Of a stretch of 26,377 bases of DNA, positions 8,923 to 17,421 are shown in pieces (within the stretch, counting starts at the first letter, position 1; each line of letters starts with the position of its first letter). The notes under the pieces were generated by a model, which saw only the letters and a list, made by a program, of their open reading frames with translations, made no database searches and had not been told where the DNA came from. This DNA comes from Vavraia culicis subsp. floridensis (Eukaryota; Microsporidia; Pleistophoridae), in contig NW_007360634.1 in assembly GCF_000192795.1 (NCBI RefSeq), positions 46,852 to 73,228 of the forward strand. The letters run 5' to 3'. A program made the position numbers and the translations under genes.

Positions 8923-9247
8923 TATTTGTTTTTTAGGGGTTTCTGAAAAATATAAAACATGAAACAGCAGAGTTTTATCTGTGGACCGGTTTGAGACATG
9001 TTTATAGGAGTTCGACAGATTATGTGGTACTTTTTTGAGATTATTTCATGATTGTCTGCTCAAGTCAGTCACATATAGTGAATTGTCTACAATTACAACT
9101 GCACAAATGTCCGAGTTGTTCCAGAGTCATATTCATTGGTTGGATATCGAACATAATTTAGTAAAAATTCGGTATTCCTCTGGCCGTGTACGTGGTAAAA
9201 ATAGTATAAGAACCTCATGCTTCCAAGAATATTTAATCATAACCCGT
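8923..9247. other. Short intergenic region
   Basis: Upstream of eIF4E and downstream of the cysteine-repeat gene, both on the minus strand. Only the C-run at 8935-8940 and an ATTAAA just after the stop at 9248 are of note. Confidence 0.45.
8935..8940 (-). promoter_or_regulatory. C-run start signal (ACCCCT)
   Basis: Minus-strand ACCCCT, 12 bases upstream of the eIF4E ATG, matching the C-run seen before other genes here. Confidence 0.5.
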
Positions 9248-10519
9248 TCAGGTGTTGATAGCTACCCCTTCATTTAATTTTCTAAACATTTGGTAAACTT
9301 TCTTTTGCCGTCTTTTCGCTCTAACCTTCTTTACATACAAAAACACAACAATAAAGACAATTAGAACGCCAAGGGATAGACTTACGCACGCTCCTATTAT
9401 AAAAGCAGAGCTGCTAGTAGAGGGCGCTGGCGAAAGCGTGTACGGCGGTGTATTGGAGCTGCTAATAGATGACACTGGCGAAAGCGTGTATGGCGGTGTA
9501 TTGGAGCTGCTAATAGATGACACTGGCGAAAGCGTGTATGGCGGTGTATTGGAGCTGCTAATAGATGACACTGGCGAAAGCGTGTATGGTGGTGTATTGG
9601 AGCTGCTAATAGATGACACTGGCGAAAGCGTGTATGGTGGTGTGTTGGAGCTAGTTGATGATAAATTTCGCATACTATAAAATGGTGTAGTTAGTTGAGA
9701 TGATATATTATTTTTAGAAAAAGGCACAGATGTGCTCGGTTTGAGTGCTGTTTTAGCATCAGAGTTATGTTTTGCGACATGAAATCTTCCATCACATCGT
9801 GTATTGTCATGAGATGTGCTTTGGCAGCATATTTCAAACCCGGTAAATTCATGTGAACTGACAAGCGGAGATTTAGGAGTTCTAACGCAGGTCATAGTAT
9901 CATTATGATCTATTTCGCCACAACTCATGTCAAAACCTGCCATCCCCCTCTTTATATCTAACTTTGGTGCCATTAAATGTTTACCGCCACAGTTGAGATT
10001 TGGAAAACCGAATTGTGAGCAATGGATCAGAAACCTAGTCCTTTCGGGATCAACTGAAGTCCTATTAGGTGCAGGGTTGCTAAAATTAATCCAACCGTTA
10101 CATCTAGAACCCCCTGATACCTCTTTGTTGCAGTTTATTCTAAGATGCGCCACATTGCTGAGGCCATATCCGTTTGCACCTGCTTGTTCGACACATCTTG
10201 TTTCTTTGTTGTTCTTACGACAATTGAGACTAAAGTTTATCAATTGGCCATGATCGGATTTAAGAAATTCGGATCGAGACGCACAATATTGTCCCGTTTC
10301 GCCCATTTTACAATCTATCTCTAGCTTGCCTTTGTCGTCTTCATCTACGGCTTGTCTCGGAACTCGGATTTTGTTGTCTTCGTGTGGTTCATGTTCCAAA
10401 TCTGTTGGGATACATCCATTATTTTTTATAGCGAAGGCAATCGACATTATAACTTTTTGCACTTCAATTCTTCGTTTATATACTTTTGTTAATAAGCTGA
10501 ATATTTCAGAGACTGCCAT
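9248..10519 (-). CDS. Cysteine-repeat surface protein with mucin-like stalk and one transmembrane segment
   Basis: Unrecognised 423-residue protein with a clear architecture. Residues about 64-248 carry six similar modules, each a short hydrophobic strand ending in Cys and a second Cys 9 to 11 residues on: C70/C79, C100/C109, C130/C140, C167/C177, C200/C211, C232/C242, spaced 30 to 37 residues. Next comes a Ser/Thr/Pro-rich stalk (about 260-371) with five copies of a 16-residue repeat (SSNTPPYTLSPVSSIS). Then follow a transmembrane segment at about 373-396 and a basic 27-residue tail (KKVRAKRRQKK), predicting an external N-terminus. Four N-x-S/T sites occur, but microsporidia are thought to lack N-glycosylation; the stalk suits O-mannosylation. 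Oddly, the N-terminus lacks a convincing signal peptide (only a short VIMSIAFAI). ATTAAA follows the stop closely. A surface or adhesion role is inferred from architecture alone. Confidence 0.82.
   Translation of the reverse strand: MAVSEIFSLLTKVYKRRIEVQKVIMSIAFAIKNNGCIPTDLEHEPHEDNKIRVPRQAVDEDDKGKLEIDCKMGETGQYCASRSEFLKSDHGQLINFSLNCRKNNKETRCVEQAGANGYGLSNVAHLRINCNKEVSGGSRCNGWINFSNPAPNRTSVDPERTRFLIHCSQFGFPNLNCGGKHLMAPKLDIKRGMAGFDMSCGEIDHNDTMTCVRTPKSPLVSSHEFTGFEICCQSTSHDNTRCDGRFHVAKHNSDAKTALKPSTSVPFSKNNISSQLTTPFYSMRNLSSTSSNTPPYTLSPVSSISSSNTPPYTLSPVSSISSSNTPPYTLSPVSSISSSNTPPYTLSPVSSISSSNTPPYTLSPAPSTSSSAFIIGACVSLSLGVLIVFIVVFLYVKKVRAKRRQKKVYQMFRKLNEGVAINT
9427..9652. repeat. 48-bp coding minisatellite
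   Basis: Five tandem units starting at 9427, 9475, 9523, 9571 and 9619 (the last partial), period exactly 48 bases. They are nearly identical at the DNA level, including silent positions, and encode the 16-residue Ser/Thr/Pro stalk repeat of the cysteine-repeat protein. The low divergence points to recent expansion or homogenisation, so copy number probably varies between strains. Confidence 0.95.
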
Positions 10520-10692
10520 TAACCATAATTGTAATAAAAATTAAATAGTCGTATTTTGGAATAGTTTCCTTATCAACCAAAATATCCCTTAATGGAAAAA
10601 TTATTGGAGCTCATCACTCGTGTTTGATGAATCAATTGTATCCTGTTTTTGTCGATTAGTATATCCCATTTTTGATACTTCGTTTGTGCCAA

Positions 10693-10952
10693 ATGCAATT
10701 TCTAATTTTTATATGTGTAGTTGTAGCCTTTGGGTTGGCCAAAAATGTTCTAATGATCAGTGTATTACACCAAGTATGGTGTTTTCACCTGCATGTCAAC
10801 CCGACATTACCAAAAAATCGAATTCTATGGTTAGAATTAACTGCTACGCCGGTTCCCTTCATATTTGTCCTAAAAAATGGTTGGGAAAGCACAACGAAGT
10901 TACATACGGCAGATGTCTGATAAGCAAGGACTATCACTTGAGTAATGAATAG
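10693..10952 (+). pseudogene. Frameshifted relative of the cysteine-repeat protein (signal peptide plus one module)
   Basis: From the ATG at 10693 the frame encodes a textbook signal peptide (MQFLIFICVVVAFGLA). This frame then loses any protein character. The frame offset by one base, entered at the AAAAA run at 10741-10745, continues as a Cys-rich polypeptide to the stop at 10950-10952. It contains SMVRINC...C followed by PKKW, close to the third module of the adjacent minus-strand protein (LRINC, then C, then NGW). One missing A in the run would explain the break. It could be a decayed copy, a functional gene with a sequencing error in the homopolymer, or a phase-variable gene. Its divergent orientation about 170 bases from the larger gene suggests origin by inverted duplication. 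Family link rests on one module, so moderate confidence. Confidence 0.6.
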
Positions 10953-12656
10953 TTGTAAATTTAATGAAATATTTGTTGTGGGTATCCCTAATAGCGATAG
11001 AGAGTGCTAACCACCGCTAAATAGGCTGAAAACCGGAGGGTGCGTTTCTCGGATGTGGTAAGAACTCTTGCCGTTGTTCATGTTCAAGTGTTATTCTTTT
11101 GTGTGCTCATAATTATTAATCTTGCACCGTGCTGTTCCTCCTTTAGCAAAGCTTGTTGCATATCAAATTCTGGTTTTGTAAGGAATTATAGGACAGCTGC
11201 AGTATTTAATCCGGAATTGCATACGGTTCAAACTCCTGCCGGTGTCATACAACATCTTATTATGCCATCTCTCCTATAATAGTAATTACGTATAGGTGTT
11301 ATTATGATAAGTTTAAATTAGGTAAATAAAGGGCTCTCTGTGTAACTAAACGCTAATATTGGATGCAAGTACTTGGTCTACGACAAGAATAGCTCGCGAA
11401 CAGACTATTTCCAAATATTTTGGTTATAAATATTGTGGAGCCTGCTACCACCACATTTAATTTATCAACATTTCTAGAAATTTAACAATGATAGAAAAGA
11501 TGAAAAATTTGTGTTCGCTGTAATCTAAAATAAAAATACATTTAAAGACCTAAGTGTACATAACGAGTTAAAAAAGTATTGCAATGGCCCAGTAATACGG
11601 TTCTACCGCAAAGACAACGGCTGAATGCGCTTCGTTATGGTTTTATTGGTAGCAAAGAAAAGATGTCGTGGTAACAACACGTTGGGGAGCACAGTTATAT
11701 CAACAGAACAATTGCTCGCATCTGGTCGGCAATGAGATAGGTGTGTATCACATATTATTTCGGTCTTTCTATGACGCAAACAACATTATACTTTGATACC
11801 CTCGGTGCTGAAGTCAAGTATTCTAGTGCAATACCTCATGCGCTTCCCAACATTCTACCGCGCGGTTACTGTGTTCGATAAACTGATGTGCACCTCCTTA
11901 ATTAACGTTATTCCCAGCTTTCTTTTTTCTTCTATGCTTGTGCAAAGCAATTACACAGCACTAATACGCCGTGGTGCACCCCGGATTCTGTCTTTACACT
12001 AAAGCCTGAAATTCGCTCGCGAATTCGATCGTCAAAGCGGTTTTAATTACCACGTGCCAGGAGAGAAAAGAAATAATGCATGCGGATAACAACTCAGCTG
12101 AACATTTTCTGAAAAAATTAGATCTTGTTAAAAGTTCAGCATGGGTGTTGGCTGTGTCTTTTCTACAAGAATGTTGTAAACAAAACGATGCTCATCGTTT
12201 TAGTTCTGTGATATTATTCGTTGCGATGGGTCTGAAATTCTACAGGTCCATTCATGACATATTATCACTTCTCAATTCTGAAGCGGGATGAACAAATAAT
12301 TCGTTAACCTTAAAAGTCAGCTAAAGACACCCGTCCGCAACAACGGCTGAATCATAGGTAGCACTAAATGCGTTACAGCAGAGGAAGAAATAAATGACTT
12401 ATAAACGAGTAAAAACACTCGTAAACATCAAATTTGTTTGTACACACTTAATTTGTTCATTGTTCGTGTTAAATATACAAAACTGATTTATCCGTATCCC
12501 ACTTGTCTGGCAAGTCTATTCTCTATGTACGTTTTTGCCTTTTAAATCAACTAACAAATCACAGCATTTTATTCTCCTTTAAGTTTGATTATCTAAATTT
12601 ATAAACTTGCATGTTTTCGGACCTATTAAAGGAGGAACTCTGATCTATTACGAAAA
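10953..12656. other. Long intergenic region
   Basis: About 1.7 kb with no confident gene. A plus-strand frame at about 11025-11279 encodes a hydrophobic, Cys-rich start (QVLFFCVLIIINLAPCC) but has no usable ATG; it may be a further decayed relative of the neighbouring family. A 71-codon ATG frame at 12076-12291 has no motif or start signal. A 13-base sequence (ACAACGGCTGAAT) occurs near 11614 and again near 12338. Confidence 0.4.
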
Positions 12657-13190
12657 ATGTCTGCTCACAAAATGAAAAAAAGCATTAATCGCTTAGAGAC
12701 TGAAATATACAAGCTAAAAGCGAAAGGTTACCTAAAGAAAACGTCGGATTCTAATGATGAGCTGATTGTTGAGCTGCGAGGACCGAAGGACACACCATTC
12801 CACAATGGACTTTTGACTGTAAGTATCGTTTTGCCGCTTGATTATCCTTTCAAAAGTCCCTCTATCGGCTTTGTTAGCAAAATATTCCATCCAAATGTCG
12901 ATGAATCGTCCGGAAGCGTATGCTTAGATGTTCTCAACCAAGTATGGACGCCATTGTATGACCTGCAAACGATTGTGGAGGTGTTCATTCCGCAATTGCT
13001 CGCCTATCCCAATGCCATGGATCCACTTAATACGAAAGCCGCACAGATGTACTTGAATGATAGAGACATGTACAACAAAGTGGCCAAAGAATACGTTTCA
13101 AAGTACTCAAAGGAAATTAATAGGGAAAGGGAAGATAATTCATTGAGTTATTCCAGTTCTGACTTGGAGTTTGAAGCCGAGTTGGTCTAA
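12657..13190 (+). CDS. UBC8: Ubiquitin-conjugating enzyme E2, Ubc8/UBE2H type
   Basis: A 177-residue E2 closest to yeast Ubc8 and human UBE2H. YPFKSPSIGF at 63-72, HPN at 78-80, SGSVCLDVLNQVW at 85-97 with catalytic Cys89, and PQLLAYPNAMDPLN at 112-125 all match that subfamily. The C-terminal tail after about residue 155 is acidic and Ser-rich (SYSSSDLEFEAE), as in UBE2H, where the tail is a CK2 target that promotes binding to the CTLH ligase. This E2 is the dedicated partner of the GID/CTLH ligase, whose Gid8-like scaffold is encoded at 1559-2086. The ATG is fixed by family length. There is no C-run; the stop is followed at once by ATTAAA. The subfamily call is strong. Confidence 0.93.
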   Translation: MSAHKMKKSINRLETEIYKLKAKGYLKKTSDSNDELIVELRGPKDTPFHNGLLTVSIVLPLDYPFKSPSIGFVSKIFHPNVDESSGSVCLDVLNQVWTPLYDLQTIVEVFIPQLLAYPNAMDPLNTKAAQMYLNDRDMYNKVAKEYVSKYSKEINREREDNSLSYSSSDLEFEAELV

Positions 13191-14218
13191 TTAAACGACA
13201 CAAAGTATTATGTTCCATTCTTGTTCGTCATTTTCAACCCAAAAGCATGCCAATCACACCTAAAATCAAGTATTAATTCCTTTCGCAAACCACAATTAGC
13301 AGAGTGTATGGCGCAGCGTATACTGTTATGATGCCCATAATTCAAAGTTGCAGCAATAATTCATTCACAAACCCTTTATTACGTTTCAAACATTTAAATA
13401 TCAATCATTGAGTAGATATTGATGTATTTTCCGCTAGTAAGACTTAATTTATATAATTTTTACACTTTTCTCCCAATTGCTGACCATGAGTTACTGCTGA
13501 AGATCGATTTAACACTATTGAAGGCGTAACGTAGCACTTGAGCAGTTCTGTAGGATCAAAATACCACAATTGTACAATGATATTCGTTAATGAGTAGAAC
13601 GTGCTTTATAGGCACCATGTATCATTCATGTGAAGCATTTTTTAACTCAGCAACCTGAGAACGATAGTCGCTTTATGGCCGGGACCGTTGCCTTCTGAGT
13701 TATTTAGGCAGCCAGAGTTCGTCTTGCCAGTAGACAACGAAGTGATTAACCAATAAAATGCACCAGGCCAATAATTGTCAACAGCAACACACTAACGAAT
13801 AATAACAGGTATTTTAGATACGCCAGCTTGCGTACAACTCGCACACAACTTATTCTGTAACTGGAACCAGAGACTCGTCATGTAAAACAACACATGGAGA
13901 CACCAAAATTTTAGTTCTGATACAGATAGCAGCATATTACACGTTCCACGAATAATTAGAAAACACCGTAGGCACAGGCACCGCATTTTCCTATCCTAGT
14001 GTTAAACATTGCGTTGATCACGTGTGCTATATATGAGCGCACAACAAGAGTGTATTCAGTGCTGAGACTGGTCGCTGTAGAGAATATAATATACAAGCAA
14101 CAGGCCTGGTAAACCATTTGTCGACATATGTTTCTCTCATTACAGAACAGGTTTGAATTATTCGTTCATCAAACGGTGCGGTGTTGGATACATTTACGCT
14201 TAAATTGTGGAACCCTTC
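13191..14218. other. Non-coding stretch, about 1 kb
   Basis: Nothing supportable apart from the C-run before CAF1. A 64-codon minus-strand frame near 13792-13986 has no recognisable content. Confidence 0.5.
14212..14218 (+). promoter_or_regulatory. C-run start signal (ACCCTTC)
   Basis: ACCCTTC directly abuts the ATG of the CAF1 gene, nearly the same as the signal before the GYF gene. It supports 14219 as the start rather than the GTG at 14207. Confidence 0.6.
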
Positions 14219-15028
14219 ATGGACAACAATATAATCGAAGTATGGTCAGACAACTTGGAATCATCATTTACCGAGATAAGAAAACTCGTACAAACATATA
14301 ATTACGTGACCATGGACACGGAATTCCCTGGAGTGGTGGCAAAGCCACTAGGAAATTTTACTTCGCAGTCAACATATGCGTACCAGCAGCTGCGCTGCAA
14401 TGTCGACCTCCTTAAAGTAATACAAGTTGGAATTACCTTTAGTGATTGCTACGGCAATTGTCCGCCGCGAAACACGTACCAGTTCAACTTTCATTTTGAC
14501 ATCGACAGGGAGATGTACGCGAAGGATTCACTGAAGCTTCTGGTTGAGGCACAGCTGAACTTTGAGAAGCATCGTCTACAGGGCATCGAGGTAGAGGAAT
14601 TTGGCAATCTGTTGATCACGAGTGGCCTTATCCTGTCGAGGAATGTTACCTGGTTATCCTTTCATTCGTCGTACGATTTCGCTTATCTCATGAAAATTGT
14701 CACATGTAATCCGCTGCCAGCGACAGAAAACGAGTTTTTCATGTTCATGAACATTTTGTTTCCCAATTTCTACGATGTTAAGTACTTGCTGAGAGGATCC
14801 AAATATCTCAAGAGGGGATTGCAGGAGATTGCTGAGGATCTTGGACTGAGGCGTGTGGGTGTGCAGCACCAAGCTGGTAGCGATGCCCTGCTAACGCGTG
14901 ATGTCTTCTTCAAAGTTAAGGAAATTTTTTATACAAAGGAGGACATAACCAAGCATGCTGTGAAGTTGTATGGAATCGAATGCAGAGTTGAAGAGGATAA
15001 GGTGGCAATTTGTGACCTGAGTCTGTAA
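14219..15028 (+). CDS. CAF1: CAF1/Pop2 deadenylase (CCR4-NOT complex)
   Basis: A 269-residue DEDD-family 3'-5' exoribonuclease that shortens poly(A) tails as the Caf1/Pop2/CNOT7 subunit of CCR4-NOT. Catalytic residues are all visible: Asp33 and Glu35 in MDTEFPG, Asp153 in SYDFAYL, Asp222 with His217 in HQAGSDALLT. The order WSDNLESSF, DTEFPG, LLKVIQVGITFSD, FHSSYDFAYL, YDVKYLL and HQAGSDALLT is that of CNOT7, and the length is close to the metazoan protein. The frame is open from a GTG at 14207, but the ATG at 14219 follows the C-run signal and starts the conserved region. ATTAAA occurs about 8 bases after the stop. It is followed on the same strand, 515 bases on, by a Pat1 gene from the same decay pathway. 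Confidence 0.97.
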   Translation: MDNNIIEVWSDNLESSFTEIRKLVQTYNYVTMDTEFPGVVAKPLGNFTSQSTYAYQQLRCNVDLLKVIQVGITFSDCYGNCPPRNTYQFNFHFDIDREMYAKDSLKLLVEAQLNFEKHRLQGIEVEEFGNLLITSGLILSRNVTWLSFHSSYDFAYLMKIVTCNPLPATENEFFMFMNILFPNFYDVKYLLRGSKYLKRGLQEIAEDLGLRRVGVQHQAGSDALLTRDVFFKVKEIFYTKEDITKHAVKLYGIECRVEEDKVAICDLSL

Positions 15029-15543
15029 ATTTATTAAATCATTTTTAGCTCTTCTCTACCGTTTTTCGTAATTCAGATTGGTCAGGAATGATAGTCTCTA
15101 AATGATAAGCTAGATCCTACATCATTTCAGATGTTTCGTGAGGTATGTGAAAATGCCTTATGAGTGTTAATAGGTGAGTGATACACCTTTACACTTTTAT
15201 TCATCGATTCATTCGTGTTTTTTTCCAGATATCTACAACGATACATATGGGAATACACAGTAAAGGCCGAACAGAAAATGTGTTGTATTGATCTTACGTA
15301 CGCTATCGCAGCCTTGCTCTCGATGCACATTCCAATTTTATGGTGCCCTGTATTTGTTCAAACCACCAATAAGTTGTTTTTTTACTAATAATACGTCTAC
15401 TACACATCTCCTATCAACCGGTTGTTATTGTCATAAATTATCAGCAAACTTTTTTCTTCGTTTATTGCTCTTCCCTGTTTTTTGTTTCAATATTTGTTTT
15501 AAAAAGCACCCCGTGTATCTAAAAAAAGTAACACCAGAAAAGC
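15029..15543. other. Intergenic region between CAF1 and Pat1
   Basis: AT-rich, no supportable gene. CCCC occurs at 15509-15512, 31 bases before the Pat1 ATG, farther than the usual start signal. Confidence 0.45.
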
Positions 15544-16617
15544 ATGCCCATCCAAAGAAACTACAGAAGAACCACAAGAAATTTTGACAATTTCATGACG
15601 GAAAAAGAGCGAAGCTATGTCTCTTCCATTTTCCAGAAGAATATTCTCCGCACAAACAAAATTTACAATTATAGCATTTTCTACGACGAGAAACCGGAGC
15701 ATGAGGAGACTCATTCGGATAAAGTCAAGGAGTATCACATTGCAGTGAACAATGAGAACAACAAAGAGCTCATTAACGAACTGAAGGGTCTTAGGCTTGA
15801 CAGAATGGGACAACCTGGCACCAAGACAAGCGCGGAAAAGAGCGATGCGAAGACAGGAGACGGTAAATCAGCCGAGAGCCTGTTTAAGCCCACTAGGCAT
15901 GGTAAAGTGCACAAAATCAGCTTCATAAAATCGATCAAATTGCCTCGGCTGATGATAGATGTTGATATCCCCGTTTACGATGATCTAGCAATCAAGCTGA
16001 AGATTGAGGAGATGATCGACGCTTTTATGTGCCAGAAGTACCGAATCAAAGAAAGTAACTTGGACGATCAGTTGGAGCGAAACTCCGAGAGAATGTGTGA
16101 TTTCTTTAAAGTAGCAAAATTTCAAAAACTTGTCAAAGAGATCTTCGAGGGCGAAAGTGAGAACAGCAAAAGGATACTGCTGCTTGGAATGTTGAGAAAC
16201 TCGCAGTTCATAAAGGCAAACGAGAGTGTGTCTGCATTGCTGGATTATTTGGTGGCTTACATTCCAAAATTGAGCGTGGAGGAAATCACGAACACTACCT
16301 TTTTTGACAATTTCATGTTTGGACTGAGCGGAGTTCTCCTGGCCACTCTTCTTCTTATAAATCAGGAAATTCTAGCTCCACACTTCTATCAGCACCTCCA
16401 AACCCGAATGGAGTATCTGATCAGCAATGAGCTGAAGTATGTTTGGCGATTCCTTGCGTTACTTGTCATTAACCTTGATGATAACGCGAAGAAGTGGATT
16501 GTAGTAAGGTTAAAAGATAAAATTGTTGAAGTGGCTGTATCCAATCATATGGATGATATTAGCGACATGAGCCTATTCCTGGATGCACTTGGACTGAGCT
16601 CCGATGATCTCTCTTGA
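15544..16617 (+). CDS. PAT1: Pat1-family mRNA decapping activator
   Basis: A 357-residue protein matching three landmarks of Pat1 (human PATL1), which links deadenylation to decapping through the Lsm1-7 ring and Dcp2. First, MTEKERSYVSSIFQKNI at about 18-34 resembles the MTxxEKxWI segment. Second, HGKVHKISFIKSIKLPRLMID at 119-139 resembles the GKVxxSTxxxPRxxID segment that precedes the C-terminal domain. Third, the protein ends with MSLFLDALGLSSDD at 342-355, as Pat1 proteins do. Between them lies a helical region (about 145-340) fitting the Pat1 C-terminal superhelix. It is far shorter than yeast Pat1 (about 800 residues), lacking the Pro-rich N-terminal part. AATAAA lies 7 bases after the stop. 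It sits downstream of CAF1 on the same strand. Similarity is clear at landmarks only. Confidence 0.83.
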   Translation: MPIQRNYRRTTRNFDNFMTEKERSYVSSIFQKNILRTNKIYNYSIFYDEKPEHEETHSDKVKEYHIAVNNENNKELINELKGLRLDRMGQPGTKTSAEKSDAKTGDGKSAESLFKPTRHGKVHKISFIKSIKLPRLMIDVDIPVYDDLAIKLKIEEMIDAFMCQKYRIKESNLDDQLERNSERMCDFFKVAKFQKLVKEIFEGESENSKRILLLGMLRNSQFIKANESVSALLDYLVAYIPKLSVEEITNTTFFDNFMFGLSGVLLATLLLINQEILAPHFYQHLQTRMEYLISNELKYVWRFLALLVINLDDNAKKWIVVRLKDKIVEVAVSNHMDDISDMSLFLDALGLSSDDLS

Positions 16618-16624
16618 TGTAACC

Positions 16625-16630
16625 AATAAA
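16625..16630 (+). terminator. AATAAA polyadenylation signal
   Basis: AATAAA 7 bases after the Pat1 stop codon. Confidence 0.55.
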
Positions 16631-17409
16631 TTCTGTTCAAGCTAATTTTTTCCCTGCCATGGTGTTCAGTGACCATAGCTTCTATTTTTTAGGTACAATT
16701 AAAGCAATCAATAACGATGAAGTAGGACCGATTTGGCATTACTAATCCTGTAAATATAACCACGACAATCGACGGATAAATCGCCCGTTCCGACGGATGT
16801 AATGAGATTCTTCATTAGTTTTTGAGATGTATATTGTAAAGCAATGCCTATTTCTCTCGATTTATTTTGCTAACCTTTAGCTATATTCTGTGACCGGTCA
16901 GATTATTTTACTGATGATATTCTGCAGAAATGTTCTGCTTAAGTCAATCAGAAATAACCTAAGGATAGACTTATGATAGTTCATCACGGTAAAAACGCTG
17001 ACATGCAGTTGGTTCCTTGTGTAGAAGGCATTTGATCATTTGTTGGTAACCAACAGCTCAATATAAAGCATCAAAAGAGATCTTTTCATGTTTTATTATT
17101 TAAATAAAAGAATTGTACGTGTTGTCACCGCCTTCAGTGTTTGAAGAGCTCGATAATGCATCTGTCTAGAAACACGGTTTGGCCCTTCAGATAATGTAAA
17201 ACGAAGTGCTCGACTGGTTTCAAAAAAGGTGTTAAAACACTTTTCCTGATAAATACAGTGACTGCCAGAATATGGCAATTGTTTTTCTTTTTTTCAACGT
17301 CTTGTCCGAATAACTAGCATGTCCTACCGAAGCAAGCACTCAACTATAACAAAGAATAAGAACATCATTCATAATCAACTATAACAGTCATAACTCGTAG
17401 AATACAAAG

Positions 17410-17415
17410 TTTATT
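17410..17415 (-). terminator. AATAAA polyadenylation signal
   Basis: Minus-strand AATAAA, 6 bases after the stop codon of the Spa2-like gene. Confidence 0.55.
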
Positions 17416-17421
17416 TACAAA

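Larger units (their letters stand above)
16618..17421. other. Convergent intergenic region
   Basis: Between the 3' ends of the Pat1 and Spa2-like genes. No gene that I can support; polyadenylation signals stand at both edges. Confidence 0.5.

Noticed and set aside
9438..9680. Repetitive plus-strand frame (YGGVLELLIDDTGESV repeats)
   Set aside because: Antisense reading of the 48-bp minisatellite; the period is divisible by three so every frame looks repetitive. The minus frame joins a Cys domain and membrane span and is the real one.
9790..10330. Cyanovirin-N homology (CVNH) domain as identity of the Cys modules
   Set aside because: The paired-Cys repeats recall CVNH superficially, but module length (30-37 versus about 50 residues) and the missing conserved Asn/Asp-Gly segments do not fit.
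11223..11234. GGTTCAAACTCC resembling a tRNA B box
   Set aside because: Flanking bases do not pair as a T stem and no A box or acceptor stem can be found.
12076..12291. 71-codon plus-strand frame with ATG
   Set aside because: No motif, no start or polyadenylation signal; indistinguishable from chance although its helical character is mildly suggestive.
15288..15587. 99-codon frame overlapping the Pat1 start
   Set aside because: Out of frame with Pat1, no motif, composition of AT-rich intergenic DNA.
15544..16617. MIF4G/eIF4G-type helical repeat protein
   Set aside because: First impression from the helical C-terminal half; the three ordered Pat1 landmarks explain the whole protein better.
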